Assembly (NCBI RefSeq): GCF_051195215.1
Contig: NZ_JBNAZM010000010.1
Span: 58,610-122,609 of the forward strand
Reading direction: 5' to 3'
Source of the DNA: Arhodomonas sp051195215
GTDB taxonomy: Bacteria; Pseudomonadota; Gammaproteobacteria; Nitrococcales; Nitrococcaceae
DNA length: 64,000 bases
Position 1 is the stretch's first letter. Each line of letters begins with the position of its first letter. A program made the translations under genes and the position numbers. Below, in pieces: positions 1 through 8,888 of the stretch. A model generated the notes under the pieces. The model saw nothing but the letters and a program-made list of their open reading frames with translations. It was not told the DNA's origin and searched no databases.

Positions 1-120
1 GTATTGACTGCTATCGGGTGCGGGGTTACGGCTTAGCCGTGTTTGGGAATTAGTCAGCATCGTCCGCATACTCGCGGGACATGACGAGTTTCACGCAACG
101 TCAGGGAGTAGTTATCCGCC

Positions 121-747
121 ATGCGCATCCGTAGTGACAGCATCAACGATGAAGCCCCGATCGACGCTCGCTACGCGTTCGGCGTTCCGGACGCTGAAGC
201 GCACATGGCACTCGGATCCAACCGTAGCCCGCACATCGCGTGGACGGACGTGCCCGAAGGCACCCGCTCAATCGCGGTCATCTGCCATGACCCGGATGCG
301 CCGACCAGCGCCGACGATGTCAACCAGGAAGGTCGGTCCGTCTCGGCGACGTTGCCGCGCACGGACTTCTTCCACTGGGTCCTGGTCGATGTGGATCCCG
401 CCGACGGTGAGCTCGCGGAGGGTAGCCACAGCGACGGCGTGGTCGCCGGGGGAAAGACGGCGGACGCGGCGCCCCAGGGGCGTCCGGGCGTCAACACCTA
501 TACCGATTTCCTCGCCGGAAGCGCGGAGCTGGCCGGAACGTACTGGGGGTACGATGGTCCCTGCCCGCCCTGGAACGATGAGATTCCCCACCGCTATATC
601 TTTACCGTGTACGCCCTGGACGTGCCGCGTCTTGAAGTGGACGGGGCGTTCACCGGCGAGGACGTTCGCCAGGCAATCGCCGGCCATGTGCTGGCGGAAG
701 CGTCACTCACCGGCACCTATAGCCTCAATCCCGAGGTGCCGGCCTAG
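121..747 (+). CDS. YbhB/YbcL-family PEBP (Raf kinase inhibitor-like) protein
   Basis: 208-residue protein of the phosphatidylethanolamine-binding protein superfamily, bacterial YbhB/YbcL branch. Visible family blocks are ICHDPDAP (residues 54-61), HWVLVDVDP (85-93) and the ligand-pocket region GYDGPCPPWND (143-153), followed by HRYIFTVYALD (157-167). No signal peptide, so probably cytoplasmic. Family members bind anionic small ligands, but the physiological role in bacteria is largely unknown. The ATG follows a GGGAG-like ribosome site about 10 nt upstream. Its stop codon TAG (745-747) overlaps the stop codon of the convergent DUF2252 gene. Family assignment is firm; function is not. Confidence 0.9.
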   Translation: MRIRSDSINDEAPIDARYAFGVPDAEAHMALGSNRSPHIAWTDVPEGTRSIAVICHDPDAPTSADDVNQEGRSVSATLPRTDFFHWVLVDVDPADGELAEGSHSDGVVAGGKTADAAPQGRPGVNTYTDFLAGSAELAGTYWGYDGPCPPWNDEIPHRYIFTVYALDVPRLEVDGAFTGEDVRQAIAGHVLAEASLTGTYSLNPEVPA

Positions 748-2096
748 CCGGTTCCGGCAGCCGCGGCGGCCGGCGTGTCGTCGCGGACCGGCACGAGCGC
801 TTCCACGAACCACGCGTGGTCCTGTCGTGTCTGGTCGGCGTAGGCGAACGCCAGTGCCCCGAGCGTGCGCAGAAACGCCTCGCGGCGGTCGCCGCCCGTC
901 GCGCGCGTAACGGCCTGCGCGAACGCTGTGGGGTCGTTGGGGTAGAGGGCGTGGCTGCCGCGCACGTGTTCCCAGGCGAGTACCCGCCCCCACCATGCCG
1001 CCATGGCGCGATAGCGTTTGCCCTTGGTGAGCTTGTGGGTGGGGAAGTCGTCCTTGAACGGGGAGCGCTCGCGTACGGAAAACACCCGGCCGTGCATCTG
1101 CAACCATCCGAGATACGCATCCGGGTGAGAGGCGATGGCGCGGAAGGCCGAGGCGTGACGCTCACCCTCGTGGGCGAAGGCTTCGGCGTACTCGCGCTGC
1201 TCATCGGCGGGCATGACGTTCCAAGCTTCCGGTGTAGTCTGCTCCTTGATGTCGAGGATGACGTCATCATGTTCGCCTTGGCCCGCTCCCTCGATCAGGG
1301 CGTAGTATCGTTCGCTGCCGAGCGAACCGGTGCCGGCGCCCACGCGATGTGCAACGTCCTTGATCCGGAAATGGGTTTCCGGCGCGTCCTCGTGGCGGCC
1401 CGCCAGGGGACCGCGGTAGCGTTCCAGCGCCGCACGCAGTCGCCGGCGGGTGCCCGGGTCAAGTGCCTCGAGCTTTTTCGATGACGACGTGGCCAGCACG
1501 CGGCCCCGGCGTGGGTGCTCGTGGGTCCACTTCGCGAGCATGCGTGCGCGGCTGCGCTTGCGGGCGACCTTCTCGAGGAATTCGTGCAGCTCGCCGTCGG
1601 TCGTCTCGATGTCGGCCGTGGGTGGCGTCGCACCGTCCGCGTGATCGCTGACAGCGGCGAGATACGCTTCGGCCAGCGCCACGAGTGCCTTGCGCTGCTT
1701 GCCGGCCCCGAAACCCTGGGTACGGCAGTCGAGCACGACGCTGATCGCGAGCCGCCAGAGGTCGTACTGGTAGTCGCCGACGACGCTGTCGTCGAAATCG
1801 TCCATGCCATAGATCACGCGGCCGTAGTGGTCGCCGAAGGCGCCAAAGGTGTAGACGTGGGCGTCTCCTTGCAGCCAGGTCACCGTCTCCGGGCGTCCGC
1901 CGAACAGTGCGAAACGCCAGTCGCCGTAGAAGTCGCGCCAGTAGAGGTGGTTCGTGCCTCTGAAGAAGCGGTAGGGCGATTCCCCCATGCGCGCGAATTT
2001 TTGTCGGCGGGCGGCTTCGTCGAGGCCGTCGTTGGCGTTCTTGATGGCCTCGACGACCTGGTGGCGGCGGTCGTGGCGGATGACCGGTGGCTGCAT
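744..2096 (-). CDS. DUF2252 family protein
   Basis: 450 residues when started at the ATG at 2096 (MQPPVIRHDRR), the first methionine before recognisable homology; the open frame extends upstream to 2294, but that part has no family character. DUF2252 hallmarks are visible: FFRGTNHLYWRDF, WLQGDAHVYTFGAFGD and YGMDDFDDSVVGDYQYDLWR, then a basic middle region and a C-terminal helical part ending in HAWFVEALVPV. The GDxH and DFDD blocks recall kinase-like (aminoglycoside phosphotransferase-type) folds, which is known for this family, but no substrate is established. No signal peptide or membrane segment. It runs convergently into the PEBP gene and diverges from the LysR regulator, which could control it. 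Confidence 0.88.
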   Translation of the reverse strand: MQPPVIRHDRRHQVVEAIKNANDGLDEAARRQKFARMGESPYRFFRGTNHLYWRDFYGDWRFALFGGRPETVTWLQGDAHVYTFGAFGDHYGRVIYGMDDFDDSVVGDYQYDLWRLAISVVLDCRTQGFGAGKQRKALVALAEAYLAAVSDHADGATPPTADIETTDGELHEFLEKVARKRSRARMLAKWTHEHPRRGRVLATSSSKKLEALDPGTRRRLRAALERYRGPLAGRHEDAPETHFRIKDVAHRVGAGTGSLGSERYYALIEGAGQGEHDDVILDIKEQTTPEAWNVMPADEQREYAEAFAHEGERHASAFRAIASHPDAYLGWLQMHGRVFSVRERSPFKDDFPTHKLTKGKRYRAMAAWWGRVLAWEHVRGSHALYPNDPTAFAQAVTRATGGDRREAFLRTLGALAFAYADQTRQDHAWFVEALVPVRDDTPAAAAAGTG

Positions 2097-2276
2097 GATC
2101 GTTTCCCGTTCTGCGCTCGTGGGGGCGAGTCGACCGTAACACGCGATCAGCCTCCCCGCGGCAGCGCATCCATGTCGCTCCGGCGGCCAGGTACGGAAGA
2201 CCACGGCATGCCTCGTGAAGTGTCGAGCCGAATCCATTTGTCGGGACGACGGTAGTTCGCTGCAGCTATAAGCCGT

Positions 2277-2291
2277 CATAATGCAATTATG
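2277..2291. promoter_or_regulatory. Palindromic operator candidate between DUF2252 and LysR genes
   Basis: CATAAT-GCA-ATTATG is a perfect 6-bp inverted repeat with a 3-nt spacer, in an AT-rich patch 32 nt before the lysR start and about 180 nt before the DUF2252 start. LysR proteins often repress their own gene from such sites. Binding is inferred only from symmetry and position. Confidence 0.4.
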
Positions 2292-2322
2292 CATCGTGAC
2301 CAGCGAACGGACGGACCGCTAC

Positions 2323-3183
2323 ATGGAGCACCTGCCCACCGATCTGCTGCGCACCTTCGTGCTTGTCGCCGACGAGGGGGGCTTCACTCGTGCCGGCGAG
2401 CGACTCGGACGTTCCCAGCCCGCTGTGAGTCTGCAGATGAAGCGGCTCGAGGAGCTCGTCGGCGTGCCGCTGCTCTGGCGCGAGGGGCGTGGGCTGCGGC
2501 CAACCGCGGCGGGGGAGACGCTGCTGGACTATGCGCGCCGGATTCTTGCGCTCAACCGCGAGGCCATCGCGCGCATGGCGCAACCGGCGCTCGCCGGCAG
2601 CATACGCCTGGGCGTGCCGAACGAGTTCGCGAGCTCTTTTCTGCCCGAAATTCTCGGCAAGTTCGCCGAAGCGCACCCCAACGTCACACTCGAAGTGACC
2701 TGTGATCTGAGCACCAACCTGCTGAACCGGCGGGAGCGCGGTGAGCTGGACGTGGCCTTCGCGCTACACGCGGACGATACTCCGCTCGCGGCCGGCGAAG
2801 GCTGGACCGAGCCACTGGTGTGGGTGACGAGCCCGCGCCACGATCGTCATGTGCGCACGCCGATCCCCCTGGTGGTGGCACCCGAGGGGTGCGTCTACCG
2901 CGCGCGCATCCTCGAGCACCTGGAACGGGCCGATGTGCCATGGCGGGTTGCCTACACTTGCGCGAGCTTCGGAGGCATTCGTGCCGGCGTCCTGGCCGGT
3001 CTCGGTGTGACCGTGCTGGCCCGCAGCATCGTGCCCGAGGGCATGCACGTGGTCAGCCGCAATCACTGCCTGCCGGCATTGCCGCCGGTACAGGTGCGTC
3101 TGCACTACGACCACGACGGGGCACCCGAAACGATCAACGCTCTCGTGGCCCACATGTCCACGAACCTCGAGAGTCGGGTGTGA
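2323..3183 (+). CDS. LysR-family transcriptional regulator (LrhA/HexA-like)
   Basis: 286-residue LysR-type regulator. The N-terminal winged HTH spans about residues 5-62 (LLRTFVLVADEGGFTRAGER, then RSQPAVSLQMKRLEELVG), followed by the linker helix and a periplasmic-binding-like effector domain starting near LAGSIRLGVP. The start at 2323 (MEHLPTDLL) fits the family N-terminus; an in-frame ATG at 2281 would add 14 unconserved residues. LLRTFVLVADEGGFTRAG and the later PWRVAYTCASFGGIRAGVLAGLGVTV resemble LrhA/HexA. It lies 132 nt upstream of gcvP on the same strand, so it may act on glycine cleavage, as the unrelated LysR protein GcvA does in E. coli. That link is inference. Confidence 0.88.
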   Translation: MEHLPTDLLRTFVLVADEGGFTRAGERLGRSQPAVSLQMKRLEELVGVPLLWREGRGLRPTAAGETLLDYARRILALNREAIARMAQPALAGSIRLGVPNEFASSFLPEILGKFAEAHPNVTLEVTCDLSTNLLNRRERGELDVAFALHADDTPLAAGEGWTEPLVWVTSPRHDRHVRTPIPLVVAPEGCVYRARILEHLERADVPWRVAYTCASFGGIRAGVLAGLGVTVLARSIVPEGMHVVSRNHCLPALPPVQVRLHYDHDGAPETINALVAHMSTNLESRV

Positions 3184-3189
3184 CGATGC

Positions 3190-3234
3190 ATTTGTTAATT
3201 TTATGAGTTCATTGAGACTATTGATTTAACAAAT
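3190..3234. promoter_or_regulatory. Inverted repeat in the lysR-gcvP gap
   Basis: ATTTGTTAA (3190-3198) and TTAACAAAT (3226-3234) form a perfect 9-bp inverted repeat 27 nt apart. It lies in the most AT-rich patch of the area, just after the lysR stop and about 80 nt before gcvP. It could be an operator for the adjacent regulator or part of the gcvP promoter region. No clear -35/-10 pair was found. Confidence 0.4.
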
Positions 3235-3315
3235 TTCCCTCTGCGGCCTAGGGTTAGCGGTCGTGACCATCTTTCATGGCGGCGCAGTTGCCGCTGCAGT
3301 ATGACGAGGCGACCC

Positions 3316-6228
3316 ATGAACGAGAGGCGCATCCCGCTCAGCGAGCTCGAGGACCACGACGCGTTCGTCTCCCGGCACAACGGTCCCACGGCCGAGGACC
3401 GGGCGGCCATGCTTGGAGCGCTCGGGCTACCGGATATCGAGACCCTCATCGACCGTGCGGTGCCCGCTGATATCCGCTTGTCCAAGCCGCTCGCGCTGGA
3501 CGAGCCAGTCAACGAGGCGGAGGCGCTCACGGAGCTGCGCACGATGGCCGAGCGTAACGTGGTCAAGCGCTCGCTTATTGGTGCAGGCTATGCCGATACG
3601 CATACGCCCACCGTCATCCAGCGCAACGTTCTCGAGAACCCGGCCTGGTACACTGCGTACACCCCCTATCAGCCGGAAATCTCCCAGGGGCGGCTTGAGG
3701 CACTGCTCAATTTCCAGACCATGGTGAGCGATCTCACGGGCATGGAGATCGCGAATGCCTCGCTGCTCGATGAGGCGACTGCCGCCGCCGAGGCGATGAC
3801 ACTGTGTCATCGTGTCAATCGCCGCAGCAAGAGTGCCACGTTCCTCGTCGATCCGGCCTGTCATCCGCAGACCATCGACGTGCTCAAGGGGCGCGCCGAG
3901 CCGCTTGGCATCGAGGTGATCGTCGGCGATCCGGCTACGTTGCTCCCGGAGCAGGCGTGTTTCGGCGTTCTGCTACAGTACCCCGACACGCATGGCGAGA
4001 TCCGCGACCACCGTTCCACCGTAGCGGCGGCCCACGACGCCGGTGCCATGGCTGTGATGGCCACCGACCTGCTCGCGCTCACGATGCTTACGCCGCCGGG
4101 CGAAATGGGTGCGGACGTGGTGGTAGGCAGCGCCCAGCGTTTCGGTGTGCCGCTGTTCTTCGGCGGGCCGCACGCCGCGTTCATCGCGGTGGGCGACAAG
4201 CACAAGCGCTCACTGCCCGGGCGGCTGGTCGGTGTGTCCGTGGACGCGCAGGGGAATCCGGCCTACCGCCTGGCGCTGCAGACGCGTGAGCAGCATATCC
4301 GCCGCGAGAAGGCGACGAGCAATATCTGCACGGCGCAGGCGCTGCTTGCGGTAATCGCGGCCATGTATGCCGTTTACCACGGCCCCGCGGGGCTGACCCG
4401 CATCGCCCGCCGCGTACACCGCTTGACGGGCGTCCTCGCCGCGGGGCTGCAGCAGCTCGGCTGGACGGTGGCCCCGGAGACCTTTTTCGACACCATCACC
4501 GTGGAGGCGGGCGCGGATGCGCAGCGGCTGCTCACCGATGCCGAAGCCGCCGGCTATAACCTGCGTCTCCTCGCCGACGGCCGTATCGGCATCTCACTCG
4601 ATGAGACCACTACCCGCGAGGACGTTGCCGCAGTGCTGGGCGTGTTCGCGGGCGACCGCGCCGTGCCGGAGGTGGCCTCGCTGGATGGTGCGGTTGCCGA
4701 TGCGCTGCCGGCAGCGCTCGTGCGCGGGAGTGACTTCCTCACGCACCCGGTGTTCAACCGCTATCACTCCGAGACGGAGATGCTGCGCTACCTGCGCCGG
4801 CTCTCCGACCAGGACCTGGCGCTGGACCGGGCAATGATACCGCTGGGCTCCTGCACCATGAAGCTCAACGCGACCACGGAGATGATCGCCGTCTCCTGGC
4901 AGGCATTCAGCGGAATCCACCCCTTCGCGCCGGCGCATCAGACGGAGGGCTACCGCGAGCTCTTCGCGGACCTGGAGCGAATGCTCTGCGCGGTTACCGG
5001 ATACGATGCCGTGTCGTTGCAGCCCAATGCCGGTGCCCAGGGTGAGTACGCCGGGTTGCTGGCGATTCGCGGCTACCATGCCGATCGGGGCGAGACCGAG
5101 CGTGATGTCTGCCTGATTCCGAGCTCGGCCCACGGCACCAATCCCGCGTCGGCGCAGATGGCCGGCATGCGTGTCGTCGTTGTCCACTGCGACCGCGACG
5201 GTAACGTGGACTTGAGCGACCTGCGCGAGAAGGCGGCCGAGCACAGCAAACGCCTCGCCGCGATCATGCTCACCTACCCGTCGACTCACGGGGTGTTCGA
5301 GCGCGACGTTCGCGAGGTCTGCCAAGTGGTGCACGAGCACGGCGGGCAGGTGTATATCGACGGCGCGAACCTCAATGCCATGGTCGGGCTGAGCAGTCTC
5401 CGGGAAATCGGAGGCGACGTCTCCCACGTCAACCTGCACAAGACGTTCTGCATTCCCCACGGCGGCGGCGGTCCGGGGGTCGGGCCCATCGGCGTGGCCG
5501 CCCATCTCGCGCCGTACCTGCCGGGGCACCGCCATCACGACCCCGAGGCGAAGGTGCCGCCGGTGGCTGCCGCGCCCTGGGGCAGCGCGGGCATTCTGCC
5601 CATTTCCTGGGCCTACATGCGCCTGATGGGGGCGAGTGGACTCACCGCGGCGACGCAGCTGGCGATTCTGAACGCTAATTACATCGCCGCGCGTCTGCGT
5701 GACCATTACCCAGTGCTCTATACCGGCCCGGACGGTCTTGTCGCCCACGAATGCATCGTCGATCTGCGCCCGATCAAGGACGCCACCGGCATCACCGTGG
5801 ACGACGTGGCCAAGCGCCTGATCGACTACGGTTTCCACGCCCCGACCATGTCCTTCCCGGTTGCGGGCACCCTGATGATCGAGCCCACGGAGAGCGAATC
5901 CCGGGCGGAGATCGATCGCTTCTGCGAGGCCATGATCGCCATTCGCGAGGAAATCCGTGAAGTCGAGGCGGGCCGGATGGAGCCCGAAGCGAGCCCGTTG
6001 CGCCTCGCGCCGCATACGACGCTCGACCTCGCTGGCGAGTGGGATCGCCGCTACAGCCGTGAGACCGGTGCGTTCCCCGTGCCCGGCCTGCGCCAGACGA
6101 AGTACTGGTCGCCGGTGGGGCGTGTGGACAATGTTTACGGTGACCGCCACCTCGTCTGCAGCTGCCCGCCCATGGATGTCTACATGGACGACGAGCACAC
6201 GAACGGCCGCAAGGGGGCCCAGGCATGA
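3316..6228 (+). CDS. gcvP: Glycine dehydrogenase (decarboxylating), P protein of the glycine cleavage system
   Basis: 970-residue single-chain P protein, normal length for the proteobacterial form. It decarboxylates glycine with PLP and passes the aminomethyl group to lipoyl-H protein. The PLP lysine is K709 in NLHKTFCIPHGGGGPG, with the glycine-rich loop directly after. The N-terminal half carries FVSRHNGPT and YTPYQPEISQGRLEALLNFQ. The start at 3316 is preferred over an in-frame ATG at 3301 because GAGG (3306-3309) is correctly spaced for it. Its stop overlaps gcvT by 4 nt (ATGA), so the two are co-translated. The H-protein gene is not in the window. Confidence 0.98.
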   Translation: MNERRIPLSELEDHDAFVSRHNGPTAEDRAAMLGALGLPDIETLIDRAVPADIRLSKPLALDEPVNEAEALTELRTMAERNVVKRSLIGAGYADTHTPTVIQRNVLENPAWYTAYTPYQPEISQGRLEALLNFQTMVSDLTGMEIANASLLDEATAAAEAMTLCHRVNRRSKSATFLVDPACHPQTIDVLKGRAEPLGIEVIVGDPATLLPEQACFGVLLQYPDTHGEIRDHRSTVAAAHDAGAMAVMATDLLALTMLTPPGEMGADVVVGSAQRFGVPLFFGGPHAAFIAVGDKHKRSLPGRLVGVSVDAQGNPAYRLALQTREQHIRREKATSNICTAQALLAVIAAMYAVYHGPAGLTRIARRVHRLTGVLAAGLQQLGWTVAPETFFDTITVEAGADAQRLLTDAEAAGYNLRLLADGRIGISLDETTTREDVAAVLGVFAGDRAVPEVASLDGAVADALPAALVRGSDFLTHPVFNRYHSETEMLRYLRRLSDQDLALDRAMIPLGSCTMKLNATTEMIAVSWQAFSGIHPFAPAHQTEGYRELFADLERMLCAVTGYDAVSLQPNAGAQGEYAGLLAIRGYHADRGETERDVCLIPSSAHGTNPASAQMAGMRVVVVHCDRDGNVDLSDLREKAAEHSKRLAAIMLTYPSTHGVFERDVREVCQVVHEHGGQVYIDGANLNAMVGLSSLREIGGDVSHVNLHKTFCIPHGGGGPGVGPIGVAAHLAPYLPGHRHHDPEAKVPPVAAAPWGSAGILPISWAYMRLMGASGLTAATQLAILNANYIAARLRDHYPVLYTGPDGLVAHECIVDLRPIKDATGITVDDVAKRLIDYGFHAPTMSFPVAGTLMIEPTESESRAEIDRFCEAMIAIREEIREVEAGRMEPEASPLRLAPHTTLDLAGEWDRRYSRETGAFPVPGLRQTKYWSPVGRVDNVYGDRHLVCSCPPMDVYMDDEHTNGRKGAQA

Positions 6229-7346
6229 CGGCACAGGAGGAGCTCGCGCGCGTCCCGCTGGATGGTCTTCACCGGGAGCTGGGTGCGACCATGGTGGCGT
6301 TCGCCGGCTATGCGATGCCGGTTCGTTACCCGCTTGGCATCCTCAAGGAGCACCAGCACACCCGCGAGCGTGCGGGGCTGTTCGACGTCTCCCACATGGG
6401 GCAGGTCCGCATTCACGGCGAAGGTGCTGCCGAGGCCCTGGAGGGGCTGACCACCGGCAACCTCGTCGCCCTCAAGCAGGGGCGGCAGCGGTATACCCTG
6501 CTGACCAACGATGAGGGTGGCATCCGCGACGATTTCATGGTCTGCAATGCCGGCGATCACCTGTTCATGGTGGTCAATGCCGCCTGCAAGGAAGCGGATA
6601 TCGCTCACCTCAAGGCACATCTGGAACCGGATTTCCGCGTCGAGGTGCTTGCCGACCGGGCGTTGCTCGCATTGCAGGGGCCGGCTGCGGGTGAGGTGAT
6701 GGCAGAACTCGCGCCGGATAGCCGTGACATGGTCTTCATGGACGCTCGCAACCTGGCGGTTGACGGTGTCGAGTGCTTCGTCACGCGTTCGGGCTACACG
6801 GGTGAGGACGGCTTCGAGATTTCCGTGCCCGCCGGATCCGCCGAAGCGCTGGCACGGCGGCTTCTGGCGTATGACGCCGTGGAGCCGGTGGGGCTCGGGG
6901 CCCGTGACTCCTTGCGCCTGGAGGCGGGGTTGTGCCTGTACGGCCACGACATGGACATGGAGACGACCCCGGTGGAGGCAAGTCTCACCTGGGCGATCTC
7001 CAAGGTGCGCCGCCCGGGTGGCAAGCGTGAGGGTGGCTACCCAGGCGCCGATGTCATCGCCCGTCAGCTCGAAGAAGGCATCTCGCGCTGCCGGGTCGGT
7101 CTGCGACCCGAAGGGCGGGCGCCGGTGCGCGAAGGTGCGGAGTTGCGTGACGGCAATGGTGAGACCATCGGCACGGTCACCAGTGGTGGCTTCGGCCCCA
7201 GCGTGGGCGCTCCCGTGGCCATGGGCTACGTCGCGACTGAATTCGCCGAAGAGGGCGCCCGGCTCGTCGCCATCGTCCGCGGGCGTGAAATTCCGGTGGT
7301 GGTCGCCAATCCGCCTTTCGTGGAGCCGAACTACCACCGAGGGTGA
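6225..7346 (+). CDS. gcvT: Aminomethyltransferase, T protein of the glycine cleavage system
   Basis: 373 residues, typical GcvT length. It transfers the one-carbon unit from aminomethyl-lipoyl-H protein to tetrahydrofolate and releases ammonia. Recognisable blocks are FAGYAMPVRYPLGILKEH near the N-terminus, FDVSHMGQ, the folate-site region SGYTGEDGFEISVP and GARDSLRLEAGLCLYGHD, and the C-terminal barrel with VTSGGFGPS. It overlaps gcvP by 4 nt. An inverted-repeat element and a stem-loop separate it from lipA, which supplies the lipoyl cofactor needed by the same pathway. Confidence 0.97.
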   Translation: MTAQEELARVPLDGLHRELGATMVAFAGYAMPVRYPLGILKEHQHTRERAGLFDVSHMGQVRIHGEGAAEALEGLTTGNLVALKQGRQRYTLLTNDEGGIRDDFMVCNAGDHLFMVVNAACKEADIAHLKAHLEPDFRVEVLADRALLALQGPAAGEVMAELAPDSRDMVFMDARNLAVDGVECFVTRSGYTGEDGFEISVPAGSAEALARRLLAYDAVEPVGLGARDSLRLEAGLCLYGHDMDMETTPVEASLTWAISKVRRPGGKREGGYPGADVIARQLEEGISRCRVGLRPEGRAPVREGAELRDGNGETIGTVTSGGFGPSVGAPVAMGYVATEFAEEGARLVAIVRGREIPVVVANPPFVEPNYHRG

Positions 7347-7350
7347 GCTG

Positions 7351-7581
7351 AAGGTGGCAAGTCGCAAGTTGAAAGTCGCACGAAGAACAGCCGTGCGACT
7401 TACTGGTGCGGGATAGGCTTGGCACTTGCTGTTTTTGGATCTTGGTTTGTTGAGTAGGCCGGTTGCCTCTGGCAACCGGCACCTCCCTGGACCCGACCAC
7501 GCGGCTCACCGGGTGATGCTGTGCGCACCGTGACCACGTTCGTCGCGTGATTTTTGACTTGAAACTTGTCACTTTCAACGC
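7351..7581. repeat. Dispersed ACTTG-type inverted-repeat element, copy A (gcvT-lipA gap)
   Basis: Left arm 7351-7376 carries GGCAAGTCGCAAGTTGAAAG. Right arm 7550-7581 carries TTTGACTTGAAACTTGTCAC then TTTCAAC, so GTTGAAAGT occurs at both ends in opposite orientation. A perfect 10-bp hairpin, AAGTCGCACG (7373-7382) with CGTGCGACTT (7392-7401), sits inside the left end. The same short motifs recur in other gaps of this window (see 20041, 20246, 24212, 25041, 35345, 35432). The gene-free stretch 7347-7632 holds only this element and the stem-loop at 7458-7480. Confidence 0.6.
7458..7480. terminator. Stem-loop between gcvT and lipA
   Basis: GCCGGTTGCC-TCT-GGCAACCGGC is a perfect 10-bp stem with a 3-nt loop. 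No T tract follows on the plus strand, so it may be a weak terminator, an RNA 3'-end stabiliser or part of the surrounding repeat element. Confidence 0.45.
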
Positions 7582-7632
7582 CCTTGACCCTGTTACACTC
7601 CTGTCACAGGCACACAGTGCGGGATCGCAAGT

Positions 7633-8637
7633 ATGAGTGAACTCAAGGGTATTCCCGTCGTCGTCAGTGGTTCCAAGGTCGAAAAGGACCACGGCATTCG
7701 GGCCGTGAAGAACGGTGTGAAGGCGAGTCGGCACGCTGCGCCGGTTGCACGCGGTGACAAACCCGACTGGTTGCGGGTGAAGATTCCCACCGGCAGCGCT
7801 TATCAGCGCGTAAAGAGCACCGTGCGGGAACACCGCCTCGCTACCGTGTGCGAGGAGTCCATGTGTCCGAATATCGGCGAGTGCTGGGGACATGGCACGG
7901 CCACCATCATGCTCATGGGCGATACCTGCACCCGGGCGTGCCGTTTCTGTGCGGTGGATACGGGTAACCCCAAGGGCTGGCTTGACGAGGAAGAGCCCGA
8001 GCAGTGCGCGGAAACCGTCGAGCTGATGGATCTCAAGTACATCGTGCTCACCTCGGTGGATCGCGATGACCTCGAGGACGGCGGTGCCGGGCACTACGCG
8101 GATTGCATTCGAGCGATCAAGGCACGCACGCCGCAGACCGCGGTCGAGGCGCTTACGCCGGACTTCAAAGGGGTGCACGAATACGTTGAGCGCGTGGTGG
8201 ATGCGGGGCTGGAGGTTTTCGCGCAGAACGTGGAGACCGTGCGTCGGCTCACGCACCCGGTGCGCGATCCCCGTGCGAGTTATGAGCGAACACTGGATGT
8301 CCTCGCCCACGCCAAGCGGCACAACCCGAATGTGCTAACCAAGACGAGTCTGATGGTGGGCCTCGGCGAGACCGACGACGAGATCCGCGAAACCATGGAC
8401 GATCTCCGCGCGATCGGCGTGGATATCGTCACGTTCGGTCAGTACCTGCGGCCCACGGTGAATCACTTGCCCGTGGAGCGTTACGTGACGCCCGAGCAGT
8501 TCGCGCAGTATCGCGAATGGGGGCTCGAAAAGGGCTTTCTCGAAGTCGTGTCGGGGCCGCTGGTGCGTTCGAGCTACCGTGCCGAGCGCGTGCTCGAGAA
8601 GAACAATTGCGGCCTGGACGAGGCCGCTGGCGCCTGA
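7633..8637 (+). CDS. lipA: Lipoyl synthase (radical SAM)
   Basis: 334 residues. It inserts two sulfurs into octanoyl groups on lipoyl domains of GcvH and 2-oxoacid dehydrogenases. The auxiliary [4Fe-4S] cysteines are C73, C78 and C84 (CEESMCPNIGEC). The radical-SAM motif is C99-x3-C103-x2-C106 (CTRACRFC). The conserved RSSYR motif is near the C-terminus (GPLVRSSYRAE). All catalytic elements are present. The N-terminal 40 residues are a variable basic extension. Placement downstream of gcvPT is functionally coherent. lipB, the usual neighbour, is absent here. Confidence 0.97.
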   Translation: MSELKGIPVVVSGSKVEKDHGIRAVKNGVKASRHAAPVARGDKPDWLRVKIPTGSAYQRVKSTVREHRLATVCEESMCPNIGECWGHGTATIMLMGDTCTRACRFCAVDTGNPKGWLDEEEPEQCAETVELMDLKYIVLTSVDRDDLEDGGAGHYADCIRAIKARTPQTAVEALTPDFKGVHEYVERVVDAGLEVFAQNVETVRRLTHPVRDPRASYERTLDVLAHAKRHNPNVLTKTSLMVGLGETDDEIRETMDDLRAIGVDIVTFGQYLRPTVNHLPVERYVTPEQFAQYREWGLEKGFLEVVSGPLVRSSYRAERVLEKNNCGLDEAAGA

Positions 8638-8810
8638 ACGGGCGCGTCGGTTCGCCTCTTGGTCGCCTTGACGGGTAACCAATTTTCTGTCGGTAAACGT
8701 CCGCGAGCATTGGCGGCGGATTTTCTCGTCTGGATGGGGGAATCGACCACCGACGTGGTGTATCCGCGCCGATGGCGCTCGTGGTGAGCGCGTAACGCGT
8801 CGCCGTCGAC

Positions 8811-8843
8811 GGGTTCGGTGCGCCGTGAGGCGCATCGAAACCC
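8811..8843. terminator. Imperfect stem-loop between lipA and the TrpB-like gene
   Basis: GGGTTCGGTGCGCC (8811-8824) can pair with GGCGCATCGAAACCC (8829-8843), with one bulge and one mismatch and a 4-nt GTGA loop. It lies in the 251-nt gap between convergent genes and could end transcription from either side. No T tract. Nothing else was recognised in 8638-8888. Confidence 0.4.
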
Positions 8844-8888
8844 GGCATTTGGAACTGTCGGTGGGCCGCCGGCGCGGCTTCTTCCCGC

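Noticed and set aside
1..60. Minus-strand frame open to the left edge (start at 60)
   Set aside because: Only 20 codons visible, no ribosome site and no recognisable sequence.
3184..3315. Possible glycine riboswitch before gcvP
   Set aside because: The gap is only about 130 nt and lacks the conserved glycine aptamer words; only an inverted repeat is present.
4594..6234. 546-residue open frame opposite gcvP
   Set aside because: Antisense reading of a firmly identified gene; composition (His/Arg/Gly-rich) is typical of complementary frames in GC-rich DNA.
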